This document shows positions 16,371-25,846 of a stretch of DNA of 38,210 nt, piece by piece. The notes beneath the pieces are model-generated. The model was not told where the DNA came from, did no database searches, and saw only the letters and a list, made by a program, of their open reading frames with translations. The number at the start of each line of letters is the position of its first letter. Positions within the stretch are counted from its first letter, which is position 1. The translations under genes and the position numbers were made by a program. The stretch comes from Porphyromonadaceae bacterium UBA7042 (GTDB lineage: Bacteria > Bacteroidota > Bacteroidia > Bacteroidales > Muribaculaceae), in NCBI GenBank assembly GCA_002494015.1, contig DLAR01000027.1, forward strand, positions 1 through 38,210, written 5' to 3'.

Positions 16371-19300
16371 ATGAAGATAAATTTCATCTTCGTGATTATC
16401 GTCATGTCGGCCGCGAGCCATCTGTCAGCATCCGCCCACAACGTCCCGCTGAGCGAGGGGGGATTCATGGAGGCCCATGATATCGAATACCTGACGATGG
16501 CCGAAGGTTTGCGCCACAACTTTGTCGACGACATCATGCGTGACAGCCGTGGCTTTCTGTGGATAGGATACGGCGGTGGCGGGCTGTCGCGATACGACGG
16601 TTATGAATTTGTCAACTTTTCGGCCAATTCCCTTCAGCACCCGCTGCGTGGAAACTTTGCCGTCGAGATGGCAGAAGACCGATTCGGGCGGTTGTGGGTT
16701 GCAACCGAAGGGGGAATTTCGACAATCGACCTGTACACCCTGCAACATGCAGTAATCAAGGATTTTACCGGAAAACTCAACGCGGCTGTAAACGTTCCGT
16801 CATGGGGGGTACATATCGACAAAGGCGGAAAACTGTGGATTCGCACCGGCGACTCCGTCTTCTGTTTCCGCTTCAATGCCGACGGGGATATCGAAGGTGC
16901 TGCTCAATACACTTATACTCTCATCAACCCAAGGCCGGCATGCTTGAGGGACATAAACGGGAACGGAAAACCGTGGACAGGAATCAATGGAGAAATCTGC
17001 GAACTCAGTGCCGATTTTGAAAACAAACGCATCGATGCGACACAGGTTTCCTCCACCCTGACATTTGTCCCCGACATAATGATCGGCGACATAGTAAAAA
17101 ACGGCAAAGACATTTGGATAGCGACCGACCGCGGCCTGTGGCGATATAATCACGACCATGACGCCGTGACCAACTACGTTCACGACCCCAGCGACCCGAA
17201 ATCACTGTCCCAGAACTACATAAACTCAGTCGCCATAACCGCCAAAGGGCAGATGATCGTAGGGTCGCTTCAGGGATTAAACATCTATAACCCTCTCAAC
17301 GACAACTTTGAACGCATCGGGCGTTGCGACACACGCCACTCGGTGGAAGGACTGAACAATGTATTTGTCAACAAAGTATATGCCGACGGCGACAGGGTGT
17401 GGGTGGGCACCGAAGGTGGCGGACTCAGCCGTATAACCGAAAAACGACTATATGTCAACACTATAACCAACAACTTCAATGCCCCGGGTCTCTCCTTCAA
17501 CACACCGGTCAACGCCGTGCTTGTCGAGCCGTCTGGAACGGTGTGGACCGGCTCGGTCGAAGGCGGCCTTCACCGCTCAGACAGCGACCTCAGCCATTTC
17601 ACCCACTACACTGCCGAAAGCGGGATTCTGAGCCACAACTCGGTCAGCGCGCTCGCGCTTGACGGCGATGGCAACCTGTGGGTGGGGACATGGGGAGGCG
17701 GTGTCAACCTCCTCTCGACCAAGGGGGGTGTCAGCCGCCTGAGGCACTTTATATCAACGACCGACGGAGCTTGTCACATCGGGTATGTCGGCGCCCTTGT
17801 ATGGGACCCGCTCAATAGACTAATGTGGGTCGGGACATCGCGCGGACTCTACATCTACAACCCCGTCAGTGATATAATGCAGGAAGCCTACCCCGGAACA
17901 TTTGACGATGTGTTTGGTGCGATAGGCGCGGTCATAGACCGTTACAACCACCTGTGGATTGGCTCCAGCAGCGGGCTTATAGACATAGATTTGCGACGTT
18001 ATGCAGCCCAACCCGACATAAATGCCGTCAGGCACATCAACGGCCGTTTCGACGACCCGGGTATGAATGTAACCGAGCGCATTACCTTTCTTTTCATCGA
18101 CAGTCGCGACAGGTTGTGGGTGGGGACAAACGGTAACGGCCTCTACCGCCGCGTCATTGACAGAAGTGTCGAGCGATTCATCGGTATAACCACCGCCGAC
18201 GGCCTCCCCAACGACATCATACACGGAATAGCCGAAAGCCGTTCAGGCGACCTGTGGGTCTCCACCTACAAGGGACTCGTGCGGATGAGCAGTACCGAAA
18301 ACGGCAGCGATGTTCCTGAAATAACCGTCTACGGAACCTCTGACGGCCTGACATGTGACTGTTTCTACTGGAATGCCGCCGCCCGCGATGCCGCCGGCAA
18401 CATTCTGATGGGGTGTGTCGACGGACTGGTGGTCGTCAAGAGCCGCGCAGATGTTGTCATGGACAGCAATGAGCCGTTAAAAGTGAATATAACCCATGTG
18501 TGGGTCGACAACGCAGAGCTGCTTCCGGGAAAAAATGAAGGCTCACAGTCGTTCTGCCCGGTTTCGGGATTCAGAACCCATGAACGCACCCGCTCGGTCG
18601 CGTTTGAATTCTCGTCACTCGACTTTGACAATGCCAATACCGGCGTGTACTCCTACAGGCTCAAGGGATTTGACAGCGAATGGAACGAACTGCCACCGGG
18701 CCGCAGGTTTATAAGGTATACCAACCTGTCGCCCGGCGACTACACCCTGCAACTCGTATATCACCGTGCCGGGCAAAAATTTGACACTGAAAGCATTACC
18801 GAGCTTCCGCTGACCGTCACCCCCTATTTCTACCGCCGGTGGTGGTTCATTTTACTGGCCATCGTGACTCTGATTGCCGGGGCATCACTGGTTTACCGCC
18901 ATCGGGTCTCCTATTACAGGCGTCAGCGACTGATACTGCAACAGACTGTCGCCGAGCGCACTGCCGAAATCGAGGAGCAGAAACGCCATGTCCAGCAGCT
19001 CACTATGGACCGCATAGCGTTCTTCACCAATATAACCCATGAATTCCGCACCCCTATCACGCTGATACTCGGCCCGATAGAACGCGCCCTAAAACTCAGT
19101 TACAACCCGCAGGTTATCGAGCAGCTCCACTTCGTGGAACGCAACTCTAAATACCTTCTTTCGCTCGTCAATCAGCTGATGGACTTCCGCAAAGTCGAGT
19201 CGGGCAAGATGGAAATCATGCGCACACGCGGCAACCTTGCGCGATTCCTCCACAACATGGTCGAATCATTCTACCCGCTGACATCGGACCGCAACATCGA

Positions 19301-20588
19301 GCTGCGTCTCGTGGCACGTCTCCCCCGCCCCGTCATGAGCTTTGACGGGGAGGCATTGCAGAAAGTCCTCATCAACCTGCTCGGCAACGCCGTCAAATTC
19401 ACCCCCGACGGCGGCCGCATATCACTCTGCGCCACCGTCCTGCCGCGCGGATGCGGCTCACCCGGCCACTCTGTCTACCTCAGTGTCACCGACAGCGGCA
19501 ACGGCATCAACCCCGAGGACATCGAGCGGATATTTGACCGTTTCTATCAGGGAAACAACCACATAAAATACCCTGTTTCGGGAACAGCCGGGAGCGGTAT
19601 AGGACTGTATCTGTGCCGCAGCCTTGTCGAGATTTACGGAGGTTCAATCTCGGCCCGCAACAACCGGGGAGGCCGCGGCTGCACATTCCGCGTAATCCTC
19701 CCCCTCCCCGACGATGAAACTCCCGAAATATCACCCGACGAAACTCCCTCAACCGATACCGGCAAGGGCGTGACGGCCGCTATGGCCGTCACGCCGGGGG
19801 TACCCCCGGCCGAACGCCTCACAATCCTTGTCGTAGAAGACAATGACGATATGCGAGCCTTTATCCGCAGCATCCTCAGCGACCGTTTCTCTGTTGCCGA
19901 GGCCCGCAACGGAGAAGACGCGCTGAAAGTGCTTGCCAACCGAGAAATCGACTTTATCATCTCGGACCTGATGATGCCCGTCATGGACGGTATCGAGCTG
20001 TCACGCAAGGTAAAAGAGACATTTAACATCAGCCACATCCCGTTCCTGATGCTGACAGCAAAAACCGGCCGGGAGTCGCGCCTTGAAAGCTACCGCATCG
20101 GTGTCGACGAATATATCCTCAAACCGTTTGACGAAGAACTTCTGCTGGCCCGCATCGACAGCATCCTGAAAAACCGCCGCCGTTATCAGGAACGTTTTAC
20201 TACCGGGCAGATGAAAGTCGAGTCACTGAACATCGACGAGGACTCGCGTGACAAGAAATTCATGGATCAGGTGATGAAAGTCATCCGTGAAAACTACCGT
20301 AACTCTTATTTTGAAATCGGAGACTTCGCCGAAACCCTCGGAGTGAGCCGCTCGCTTCTCAACAAGAAACTACAGAATCTTGCCGGGCAGTCGGCCGGAC
20401 AGCTGCTGCGCACCTTCCGTCTCAACACGGCGAGGGAACTGCTGCTGCGAAACCGCAAGACAAAGGCAATGAACATCTCGGAAATCGCCTACGAGGTCGG
20501 GTTCAACGACTCAAAGTACTTCACCCGCTGTTTCACAAAGCAATTTAACGTCACCCCGTCATCCATATTGAATGACGAGCAATTTTAA
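16371..20588 (+). CDS. hybrid two-component system (HTCS) sensor-regulator of the arabinan locus
   Basis: The 1405-residue single-chain regulator has, in order: signal peptide (MKINFIFVIIVMSAASHLSASA); periplasmic beta-propeller repeats with motifs such as LWIG and LWVGTWGGG (~30-720); a Y_Y_Y domain (YSYRLKGFDSEW, ~755-815); a transmembrane helix (WWFILLAIVTLIAG, ~824-845); HisKA with His890 in THEFRTPITLILGP; HATPase with GIGLYLC; a receiver with phosphoacceptor Asp1199 in ISDLMMPVMDG; and an AraC-type HTH (~1290-1400, ISEIAYEVGFNDSKYFTRCF). It senses an oligosaccharide in the periplasm and activates the PUL. Start ATG 16371 was chosen because it opens directly on the signal peptide. The frame is open 41 codons upstream without signal-like sequence. 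In the B. thetaiotaomicron arabinan PUL the equivalent gene is, from memory, BT0366. Confidence 0.95.
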   Translation: MKINFIFVIIVMSAASHLSASAHNVPLSEGGFMEAHDIEYLTMAEGLRHNFVDDIMRDSRGFLWIGYGGGGLSRYDGYEFVNFSANSLQHPLRGNFAVEMAEDRFGRLWVATEGGISTIDLYTLQHAVIKDFTGKLNAAVNVPSWGVHIDKGGKLWIRTGDSVFCFRFNADGDIEGAAQYTYTLINPRPACLRDINGNGKPWTGINGEICELSADFENKRIDATQVSSTLTFVPDIMIGDIVKNGKDIWIATDRGLWRYNHDHDAVTNYVHDPSDPKSLSQNYINSVAITAKGQMIVGSLQGLNIYNPLNDNFERIGRCDTRHSVEGLNNVFVNKVYADGDRVWVGTEGGGLSRITEKRLYVNTITNNFNAPGLSFNTPVNAVLVEPSGTVWTGSVEGGLHRSDSDLSHFTHYTAESGILSHNSVSALALDGDGNLWVGTWGGGVNLLSTKGGVSRLRHFISTTDGACHIGYVGALVWDPLNRLMWVGTSRGLYIYNPVSDIMQEAYPGTFDDVFGAIGAVIDRYNHLWIGSSSGLIDIDLRRYAAQPDINAVRHINGRFDDPGMNVTERITFLFIDSRDRLWVGTNGNGLYRRVIDRSVERFIGITTADGLPNDIIHGIAESRSGDLWVSTYKGLVRMSSTENGSDVPEITVYGTSDGLTCDCFYWNAAARDAAGNILMGCVDGLVVVKSRADVVMDSNEPLKVNITHVWVDNAELLPGKNEGSQSFCPVSGFRTHERTRSVAFEFSSLDFDNANTGVYSYRLKGFDSEWNELPPGRRFIRYTNLSPGDYTLQLVYHRAGQKFDTESITELPLTVTPYFYRRWWFILLAIVTLIAGASLVYRHRVSYYRRQRLILQQTVAERTAEIEEQKRHVQQLTMDRIAFFTNITHEFRTPITLILGPIERALKLSYNPQVIEQLHFVERNSKYLLSLVNQLMDFRKVESGKMEIMRTRGNLARFLHNMVESFYPLTSDRNIELRLVARLPRPVMSFDGEALQKVLINLLGNAVKFTPDGGRISLCATVLPRGCGSPGHSVYLSVTDSGNGINPEDIERIFDRFYQGNNHIKYPVSGTAGSGIGLYLCRSLVEIYGGSISARNNRGGRGCTFRVILPLPDDETPEISPDETPSTDTGKGVTAAMAVTPGVPPAERLTILVVEDNDDMRAFIRSILSDRFSVAEARNGEDALKVLANREIDFIISDLMMPVMDGIELSRKVKETFNISHIPFLMLTAKTGRESRLESYRIGVDEYILKPFDEELLLARIDSILKNRRRYQERFTTGQMKVESLNIDEDSRDKKFMDQVMKVIRENYRNSYFEIGDFAETLGVSRSLLNKKLQNLAGQSAGQLLRTFRLNTARELLLRNRKTKAMNISEIAYEVGFNDSKYFTRCFTKQFNVTPSSILNDEQF

Positions 20589-20606
20589 CCACCTTTTACA
20601 AAAAAT

Positions 20607-20660
20607 CCACCTTAAATCTCTAAAAATCCACCCCGCCCCATATCATAAAAAGTAATTTTG
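20607..20660 (+). promoter_or_regulatory. candidate HTCS operator and promoter of the lipoprotein-susCD-susCD-GH43 operon
   Basis: TCCAC at 20607-20611 recurs at 20628-20632 (period 21 bp; the longer AAAAATCCACC is identical in both copies). The -7-like TAATTTTG (20653-20660) begins 25 bp after the start of the second site. The block starts 18 bp after the HTCS stop. The same arrangement is on the minus strand at 16130-16076 upstream of the other PUL operon. The remaining bases up to 20780 form a leader of about 110 nt without other obvious sites. Confidence 0.7.
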
Positions 20661-20780
20661 CAAGGTTAACATTAATTAATACCAATTTGCTCTACCGGCG
20701 TGGCTGACATCACCCCGGCTCACCATAAAATTGATACCTAAATACAAATTTTTAACCTAAATTAATATCTTTTTTGCAGT

Positions 20781-22670
20781 ATGAAGACTACTAAGTGGAT
20801 GCCCGCGACAGCAATGACGGCTGTCATCCTTCTCGGGGCTTCGGCTTGCTCGACCGACTGGGGTAAAATGGATCCTCCGGCCGGCGTTGCTATTGCCCCC
20901 AAGCTGGAAAATGTGGCGACCTACGAATTTGAGGACGAGAAACTCGACCCCATGATCTTCAAGACCCACGGTGTGACTGACGATGCGGTTCCTTCCCTCG
21001 CACAAGACGAGCGGAAAGGCAACGTGTTGTCGCTTCCTGCCGGGGGATGGGTTCTTCTCCACAATCCTCTCAACCAAGTGACCTGTCAGGACGCCGCCTC
21101 CCTGACATTTTGGATGAAACAGATCCCGACAGTCGATGTTGCCGATGACGGCACTGAGACAGTCTCCCCCCAAGACCTCGCCTCTCCCCTTTTCGCCTTC
21201 ACCAACGAGAGCGAGAACGCCCACCTCTACTTCAGTGCCAACGGCTGGCTCGACTACTCCGCCCCCGACGGCGAATGGAGCGAAAATAATCCTGCCGACT
21301 TCGCTACCGGCTACATGCCGCAAGGCGAGTGGAATTATGTGGCACTCTCTGTGCGCAACGACGGCTATGACCTCTATGTCAACGGCGAGAAAAAAGTTGC
21401 CAAGAATGTCACTGACTTTGACTGCTCCAAGCTGGTCGCCTTCATGAACTCGGTCCCCAACCTGACCATCGGTTCTCCCGATGCCTCCGAGGCTTGGATG
21501 ATTGACGACCTCAAAGTCTACAGAAACGCCCTTACCGCCAAGGAAATCACACGTCCCCGTCTGCCGGGCGAAGGCAATGTCGGTGGAGGTTTTGACTTTG
21601 CCACATTTGAATATAGAGTGGGAGATCCTATTTATAATATAGGTGCATCGGACTGCTCATCTGGATGGTGGCAGGAGTTCTCCAACTATTTCCGTATCCC
21701 CGCCGAGACCTCATTGCGTCTCACATTCACCAATCACACTGCCGGTGATGGCAACTGGCAGAACTGGAACCTGTGTCTGGCCACCGATGCCGAGCGTGGA
21801 GAGGCCGGTTATAACGAATATTTCGTTATCCGTTCTGACCTCTACGGCTGGGGCGGTGCATACGACGGTGCCAATTTCACCAACACCGGGTATCCCACAA
21901 ATGACGACGAATGGGGTATCTTCCGTCAGGATATGAACGGTGCCAATGTTGTGATAGACATTAAACGTGTCGGGCCTGAAATCAACGTCAAAGCCACAGC
22001 TACCTGTCTGAACGGCAAAGTCTATGTCGAAAATTTCCACGCAACTTGCGACGAAGGAGACCAGATCGTACGCGCATTCCTCATCGTTGACGGATCTTAT
22101 CTCGAACTGGACAATGAAAACTGCTATGCGTTCTGGAATGTACCTCTTGAAAAGCAGATTGTCGGTGCTATTGACAATTCAACCGGATGGTGGTTAGAAT
22201 TTTCCGACTATTTTGCTATTCCCTCCAACCTTTCCCTGCATCTCGGATTCCAAAACTTCTCGGCCGGAACCGGAAACTGGCAGAACTGGAACCTGTGTGT
22301 ATCAACCGAAGCCGAGCGCGGAGGTGACGGATATGAGGAATATTTCGTTATCCGTTCCGACCTCTACGGCTGGGGCAGTGCATATGACGGTGCCAATTTC
22401 ACTAACACCGGTTATCCTACAAATGATGACGAATGGGGTATCTTCCGTCAGGAAATGAATGGAGCCTATGTCGATCTCAAGGTAATGCGTGATAATGAAA
22501 GAGTCACCGTGGACGCACTTGAGTCATGTCCAAGCGGTAAAATATACCGCGAAGGCTTTTGGGCCAATTGCGGAAGTGGAGACCAGACAGTGAATGCGTT
22601 CATCATCTGCGACGGATCCCACTTTGAATTCGACACTGAGGATTGTTACCTGTTTAAATCCGTGTTTTAA
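20781..22670 (+). CDS. surface lipoprotein: LamG-like domain plus two copies of a ~174-residue domain
   Basis: The 629-residue protein has a lipobox (LGASAC, Cys23), so it is likely displayed on the outer membrane. Residues ~45-265 look like a concanavalin/LamG-type fold (LTFWMKQIP, GEWNYVALSVRNDGYDLYVNG, WMIDDLKVYRNALTAKEI). After a Gly-rich linker, two repeats (~283-455 and ~457-629) share GNWQNWNLC, EYFVIRSDLYGWG, YDGANFTNTGYPTNDDEWG and IFRQ. It occupies the position between the HTCS and the first susC that holds a surface glycan-binding protein in the B. thetaiotaomicron arabinan PUL (BT0365, from memory). A glycan-binding role is therefore likely, but catalytic activity cannot be excluded. 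It is the first gene of the plus-strand operon, 31 bp before susC. Confidence 0.8.
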   Translation: MKTTKWMPATAMTAVILLGASACSTDWGKMDPPAGVAIAPKLENVATYEFEDEKLDPMIFKTHGVTDDAVPSLAQDERKGNVLSLPAGGWVLLHNPLNQVTCQDAASLTFWMKQIPTVDVADDGTETVSPQDLASPLFAFTNESENAHLYFSANGWLDYSAPDGEWSENNPADFATGYMPQGEWNYVALSVRNDGYDLYVNGEKKVAKNVTDFDCSKLVAFMNSVPNLTIGSPDASEAWMIDDLKVYRNALTAKEITRPRLPGEGNVGGGFDFATFEYRVGDPIYNIGASDCSSGWWQEFSNYFRIPAETSLRLTFTNHTAGDGNWQNWNLCLATDAERGEAGYNEYFVIRSDLYGWGGAYDGANFTNTGYPTNDDEWGIFRQDMNGANVVIDIKRVGPEINVKATATCLNGKVYVENFHATCDEGDQIVRAFLIVDGSYLELDNENCYAFWNVPLEKQIVGAIDNSTGWWLEFSDYFAIPSNLSLHLGFQNFSAGTGNWQNWNLCVSTEAERGGDGYEEYFVIRSDLYGWGSAYDGANFTNTGYPTNDDEWGIFRQEMNGAYVDLKVMRDNERVTVDALESCPSGKIYREGFWANCGSGDQTVNAFIICDGSHFEFDTEDCYLFKSVF

Positions 22671-22701
22671 TCGTATAACCTAAATCATCACAATACCAAT
22701 C

Positions 22702-25700
22702 ATGAACAATAAACGCAGTACAAAATCGGGTGCGTGGTCATCGCCACTACGCCTGCTGCTGTCGGCGATGATGTTCCTTGCCTTCTCGATAGGTGCCTCG
22801 GCACAGTCGTTGCAGGTAACGGGAACTGTCACTGACAATACCGGCGAACCTCTGATCGGTGCCAACGTCATCGAGCAGGGTTCCCAGACCGGAACCATAA
22901 CCGACCTTGACGGTAACTATGTCCTCATGGTAAAGGACGCATCAAAGGCCGTCCTGACATTTTCCTATGTCGGTTATGAAACCGTCAACGAGCCGGTCAA
23001 CAACCGCAAAGTCATCAACGTCACCCTCGGCGAATCGGCCGAGATTCTCGACGAAGTCGTTGTAGTGGGCTATGGCCAGCAGAAAAAAGAATCGGTTGTG
23101 GGCGCAATCTCGCAGATTAACTCGGCCGACCTTCTCGAAACCCCCGCCGCCAACCTCTCGCAGGCTATCACCGGTAAGATTCCCGGCGTGATTACATCGC
23201 AGACTTCGGGTGCCCCGGGCGCCGACGATGCCTCGATCTTCATCCGCGGACGCGCGACCTTCGCCGGTGACGCGCAACCCCTCATCCTTGTCGACGGTAT
23301 CGAGCGTAGTTTCTCGCAGATTGCCCCCGACGACATCGAGACAATCTCGGTGCTGAAAGACGCATCGGCCACAGCGGTCTACGGTGTGCGCGGCGCCAAC
23401 GGCGTCATGCTCATCACCACCAAGCGCGGTAAGGAACAGCGTCCCGTAGTGTCGCTGACCGCCAACTGGCAGTGGCAGACCCCGACACGCAAGGACACAT
23501 ATCTGAATTCCTATGACAGCGTGACATTGCTTGAAGAAGCCCTCGCCAACGACGGCCTCCCCTCGCAGTATTCATCTGCCGACCTTGACATGTACCGCAA
23601 GAGTGTCAACGGACAGCTCAGCGGCGTGGATGCCCTGCTCTACCCCAATGTCGACTGGTATGACGAAATCCTGCGCTCGTCGGCCCCCGCACAGCGCTAC
23701 AACGCCAACGTGCGCGGCGGCACAAAACGCATGCGCTACTACGCGTCGCTCGAATACTACAATCAGGAGTCTCTGTTCAAGAACCTCTCCAACGACCCCT
23801 ATGGCAACAGCTCGTCTCAGAACTACCGCCGCTATGCCTTCCGCGCCAACGCCGACTTCTTCCTCAGCAAGGATTTCACCGTGTCGGTCAACTTCGGCAC
23901 CCGTTTTGAAGAACGCCGCGGGCCCAACTCCAACGAATCAGCCGGATATTCCAATGCATTTTACCAGATGAACCACACCCCCGGATGGATTTTCCCCGTG
24001 GCCTATCAGGTGCAGAACGGCGACGAGATGAAAACCCTCTATGGCGGCTCGTCACAGTATCAGCAGAACATCTACGCTACGTTTGCCGACGCAGGTTACA
24101 CCAAGGGCAACAACACCATCAACGAGACCAACCTCATCGGCGAGTACAAGCTCGACTGCGTGACCCCCGGCCTCTCGGTGCGCGCAATGGTTTCGTTTGA
24201 CTACGAGAACTACCACATCAACAACTACACCAAGTCGTTTGCAACCTATGAGCTCAACGACCGTGGCAACTACGAGTCAATCGATGCTTACAACAAGTTC
24301 AACACCGACGGCCAGCTCACGGCCAACGCCGGTCACTTCACTGACTACAAACTCTACATCGAGGGTCAGGTCAACTACCGCCGCACATTCGGCAATCACG
24401 ATGTTACCGCAATGGTTCTCTACATGCAGAATGACCGCCGATACAACTCAGACCTCGCCCGCAGGTATCAGGGTGTCGTGGGTCGTGTGACCTATGGTTA
24501 CGCAGGCCGCTACCTTGCCGAGTTCAACGCCGGCTACAACGGATCGGAAAACTTCCAGAAGGGCAAGCGTTACGGCTTCTTCCCCTCCTTCTCGGCCGGA
24601 TGGCGCATCAGCGAGGAAAAATTCATGGAATCGACCCGCGACTGGCTCTCCAACCTGAAACTACGCGCGTCCTACGGTCAGGTCGGTAACGACATCTACC
24701 GTGTTAACGGTGTCGACCAGCGCTTCCTCTACGAGCAGAAATGGACCCAGCTCAACAATGACTACTACTTCGGCATCAACGGACAGCAGGGCATCTTTGA
24801 AGAACAGTACCCCAACTACGGTGTGACTTGGGAACGTGCCAACAAGTACAACGTCGGCCTCGAATTCGGATTCCTCAACAGCCATCTGACAGGTAACATC
24901 GACTACTTCTACGAAAGCCGCAACAACATTCTGACCGAGTTCCAGACCCGTCCCCTGTGGTTTGGCGTTACATCGGCTGCCGGAAACCTCGGCAAGACCA
25001 CCAACGAAGGTTTTGAAGTGGAACTCCACTACAACAACTCCATCGGCCGCGACTTCAACTACAATGTCACCGCCACCTTCTCCCATGCCAAGAACAAAAT
25101 CACCGCTATGGACGAGCCTGCCGGAAAGACCTCTTACCGCAAGCGCGAGGGCCATCCCATCGGCCAGTACTTCGGTCTCGTAGCCGACGGTTTCGTTACT
25201 GCGGCTGACCTCGCCAACCCCGACTTCCCCCGCTCGACATTCGGCGACGTTCAGGTCGGCGACCTCAAGTACCGCGACATGAACAACGACGGCTTTATCG
25301 ACGAGCGTGACGAGACTTTCATCGGCCTCAGCGACCTCCCCGAGAACACCTACGCCATCTCTCTCGGCGCCAACTGGAAAGGCATCGGACTGAGCCTCAT
25401 GTTCCAAGGCGTGGACCACGTCAGCCGCTACTATGATGCCGAGGCAATGTATGCCTTCGTCGGAGGCGGCAAGGTAAAGGAACACCACCTCGACCGCTGG
25501 AACCCCGCTGTCAGCGAGCAGCAGAACTTGGCCAACGCCAAATACCCCCTTCTCCACTATGACAGCTATGGCAACCACAACCAGCGTCAGAACTCTTTCT
25601 TCCTCAAGAATGGCGCGTTCTGCCGTCTGAAAAACATCGAGGTCTCTTACTCGCTCCCCGAGAAATGGATCAAGCATGTGTGGATGTCACAGTGCCGTTT

Positions 25701-25827
25701 CTACGTCAACGCCAACAACCTCATCACTTGGGACCATCTTGACGGACTCACCGACCCCGAAAACAACGGGTCCAACAAGTACCCCATCTGCAAGACAGTC
25801 AACTTCGGCGTAAACATTCAATTTTAA
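22702..25827 (+). CDS. SusC/RagA-family TonB-dependent outer-membrane transporter (first)
   Basis: The 1041-residue transporter has a signal peptide (cleavage near GASA/Q, ~35). An N-terminal CarboxypepD_reg-like domain (VTGTVTDNTGEPLIGANV) follows, then DEVVVVGYGQQKKESVVGAIS and the plug domain with IFIRGRATF and VYGVRGANGVMLITTKRGK. The rest is a 22-strand barrel ending NFGVNIQF, with the terminal Phe used for barrel assembly. It imports oligosaccharides, here probably arabino-oligosaccharides, with its SusD partner 19 bp downstream. All usual SusC signatures are present. Confidence 0.96.
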   Translation: MNNKRSTKSGAWSSPLRLLLSAMMFLAFSIGASAQSLQVTGTVTDNTGEPLIGANVIEQGSQTGTITDLDGNYVLMVKDASKAVLTFSYVGYETVNEPVNNRKVINVTLGESAEILDEVVVVGYGQQKKESVVGAISQINSADLLETPAANLSQAITGKIPGVITSQTSGAPGADDASIFIRGRATFAGDAQPLILVDGIERSFSQIAPDDIETISVLKDASATAVYGVRGANGVMLITTKRGKEQRPVVSLTANWQWQTPTRKDTYLNSYDSVTLLEEALANDGLPSQYSSADLDMYRKSVNGQLSGVDALLYPNVDWYDEILRSSAPAQRYNANVRGGTKRMRYYASLEYYNQESLFKNLSNDPYGNSSSQNYRRYAFRANADFFLSKDFTVSVNFGTRFEERRGPNSNESAGYSNAFYQMNHTPGWIFPVAYQVQNGDEMKTLYGGSSQYQQNIYATFADAGYTKGNNTINETNLIGEYKLDCVTPGLSVRAMVSFDYENYHINNYTKSFATYELNDRGNYESIDAYNKFNTDGQLTANAGHFTDYKLYIEGQVNYRRTFGNHDVTAMVLYMQNDRRYNSDLARRYQGVVGRVTYGYAGRYLAEFNAGYNGSENFQKGKRYGFFPSFSAGWRISEEKFMESTRDWLSNLKLRASYGQVGNDIYRVNGVDQRFLYEQKWTQLNNDYYFGINGQQGIFEEQYPNYGVTWERANKYNVGLEFGFLNSHLTGNIDYFYESRNNILTEFQTRPLWFGVTSAAGNLGKTTNEGFEVELHYNNSIGRDFNYNVTATFSHAKNKITAMDEPAGKTSYRKREGHPIGQYFGLVADGFVTAADLANPDFPRSTFGDVQVGDLKYRDMNNDGFIDERDETFIGLSDLPENTYAISLGANWKGIGLSLMFQGVDHVSRYYDAEAMYAFVGGGKVKEHHLDRWNPAVSEQQNLANAKYPLLHYDSYGNHNQRQNSFFLKNGAFCRLKNIEVSYSLPEKWIKHVWMSQCRFYVNANNLITWDHLDGLTDPENNGSNKYPICKTVNFGVNIQF

Positions 25828-25846
25828 CCCTCATCTCTGAAACATC

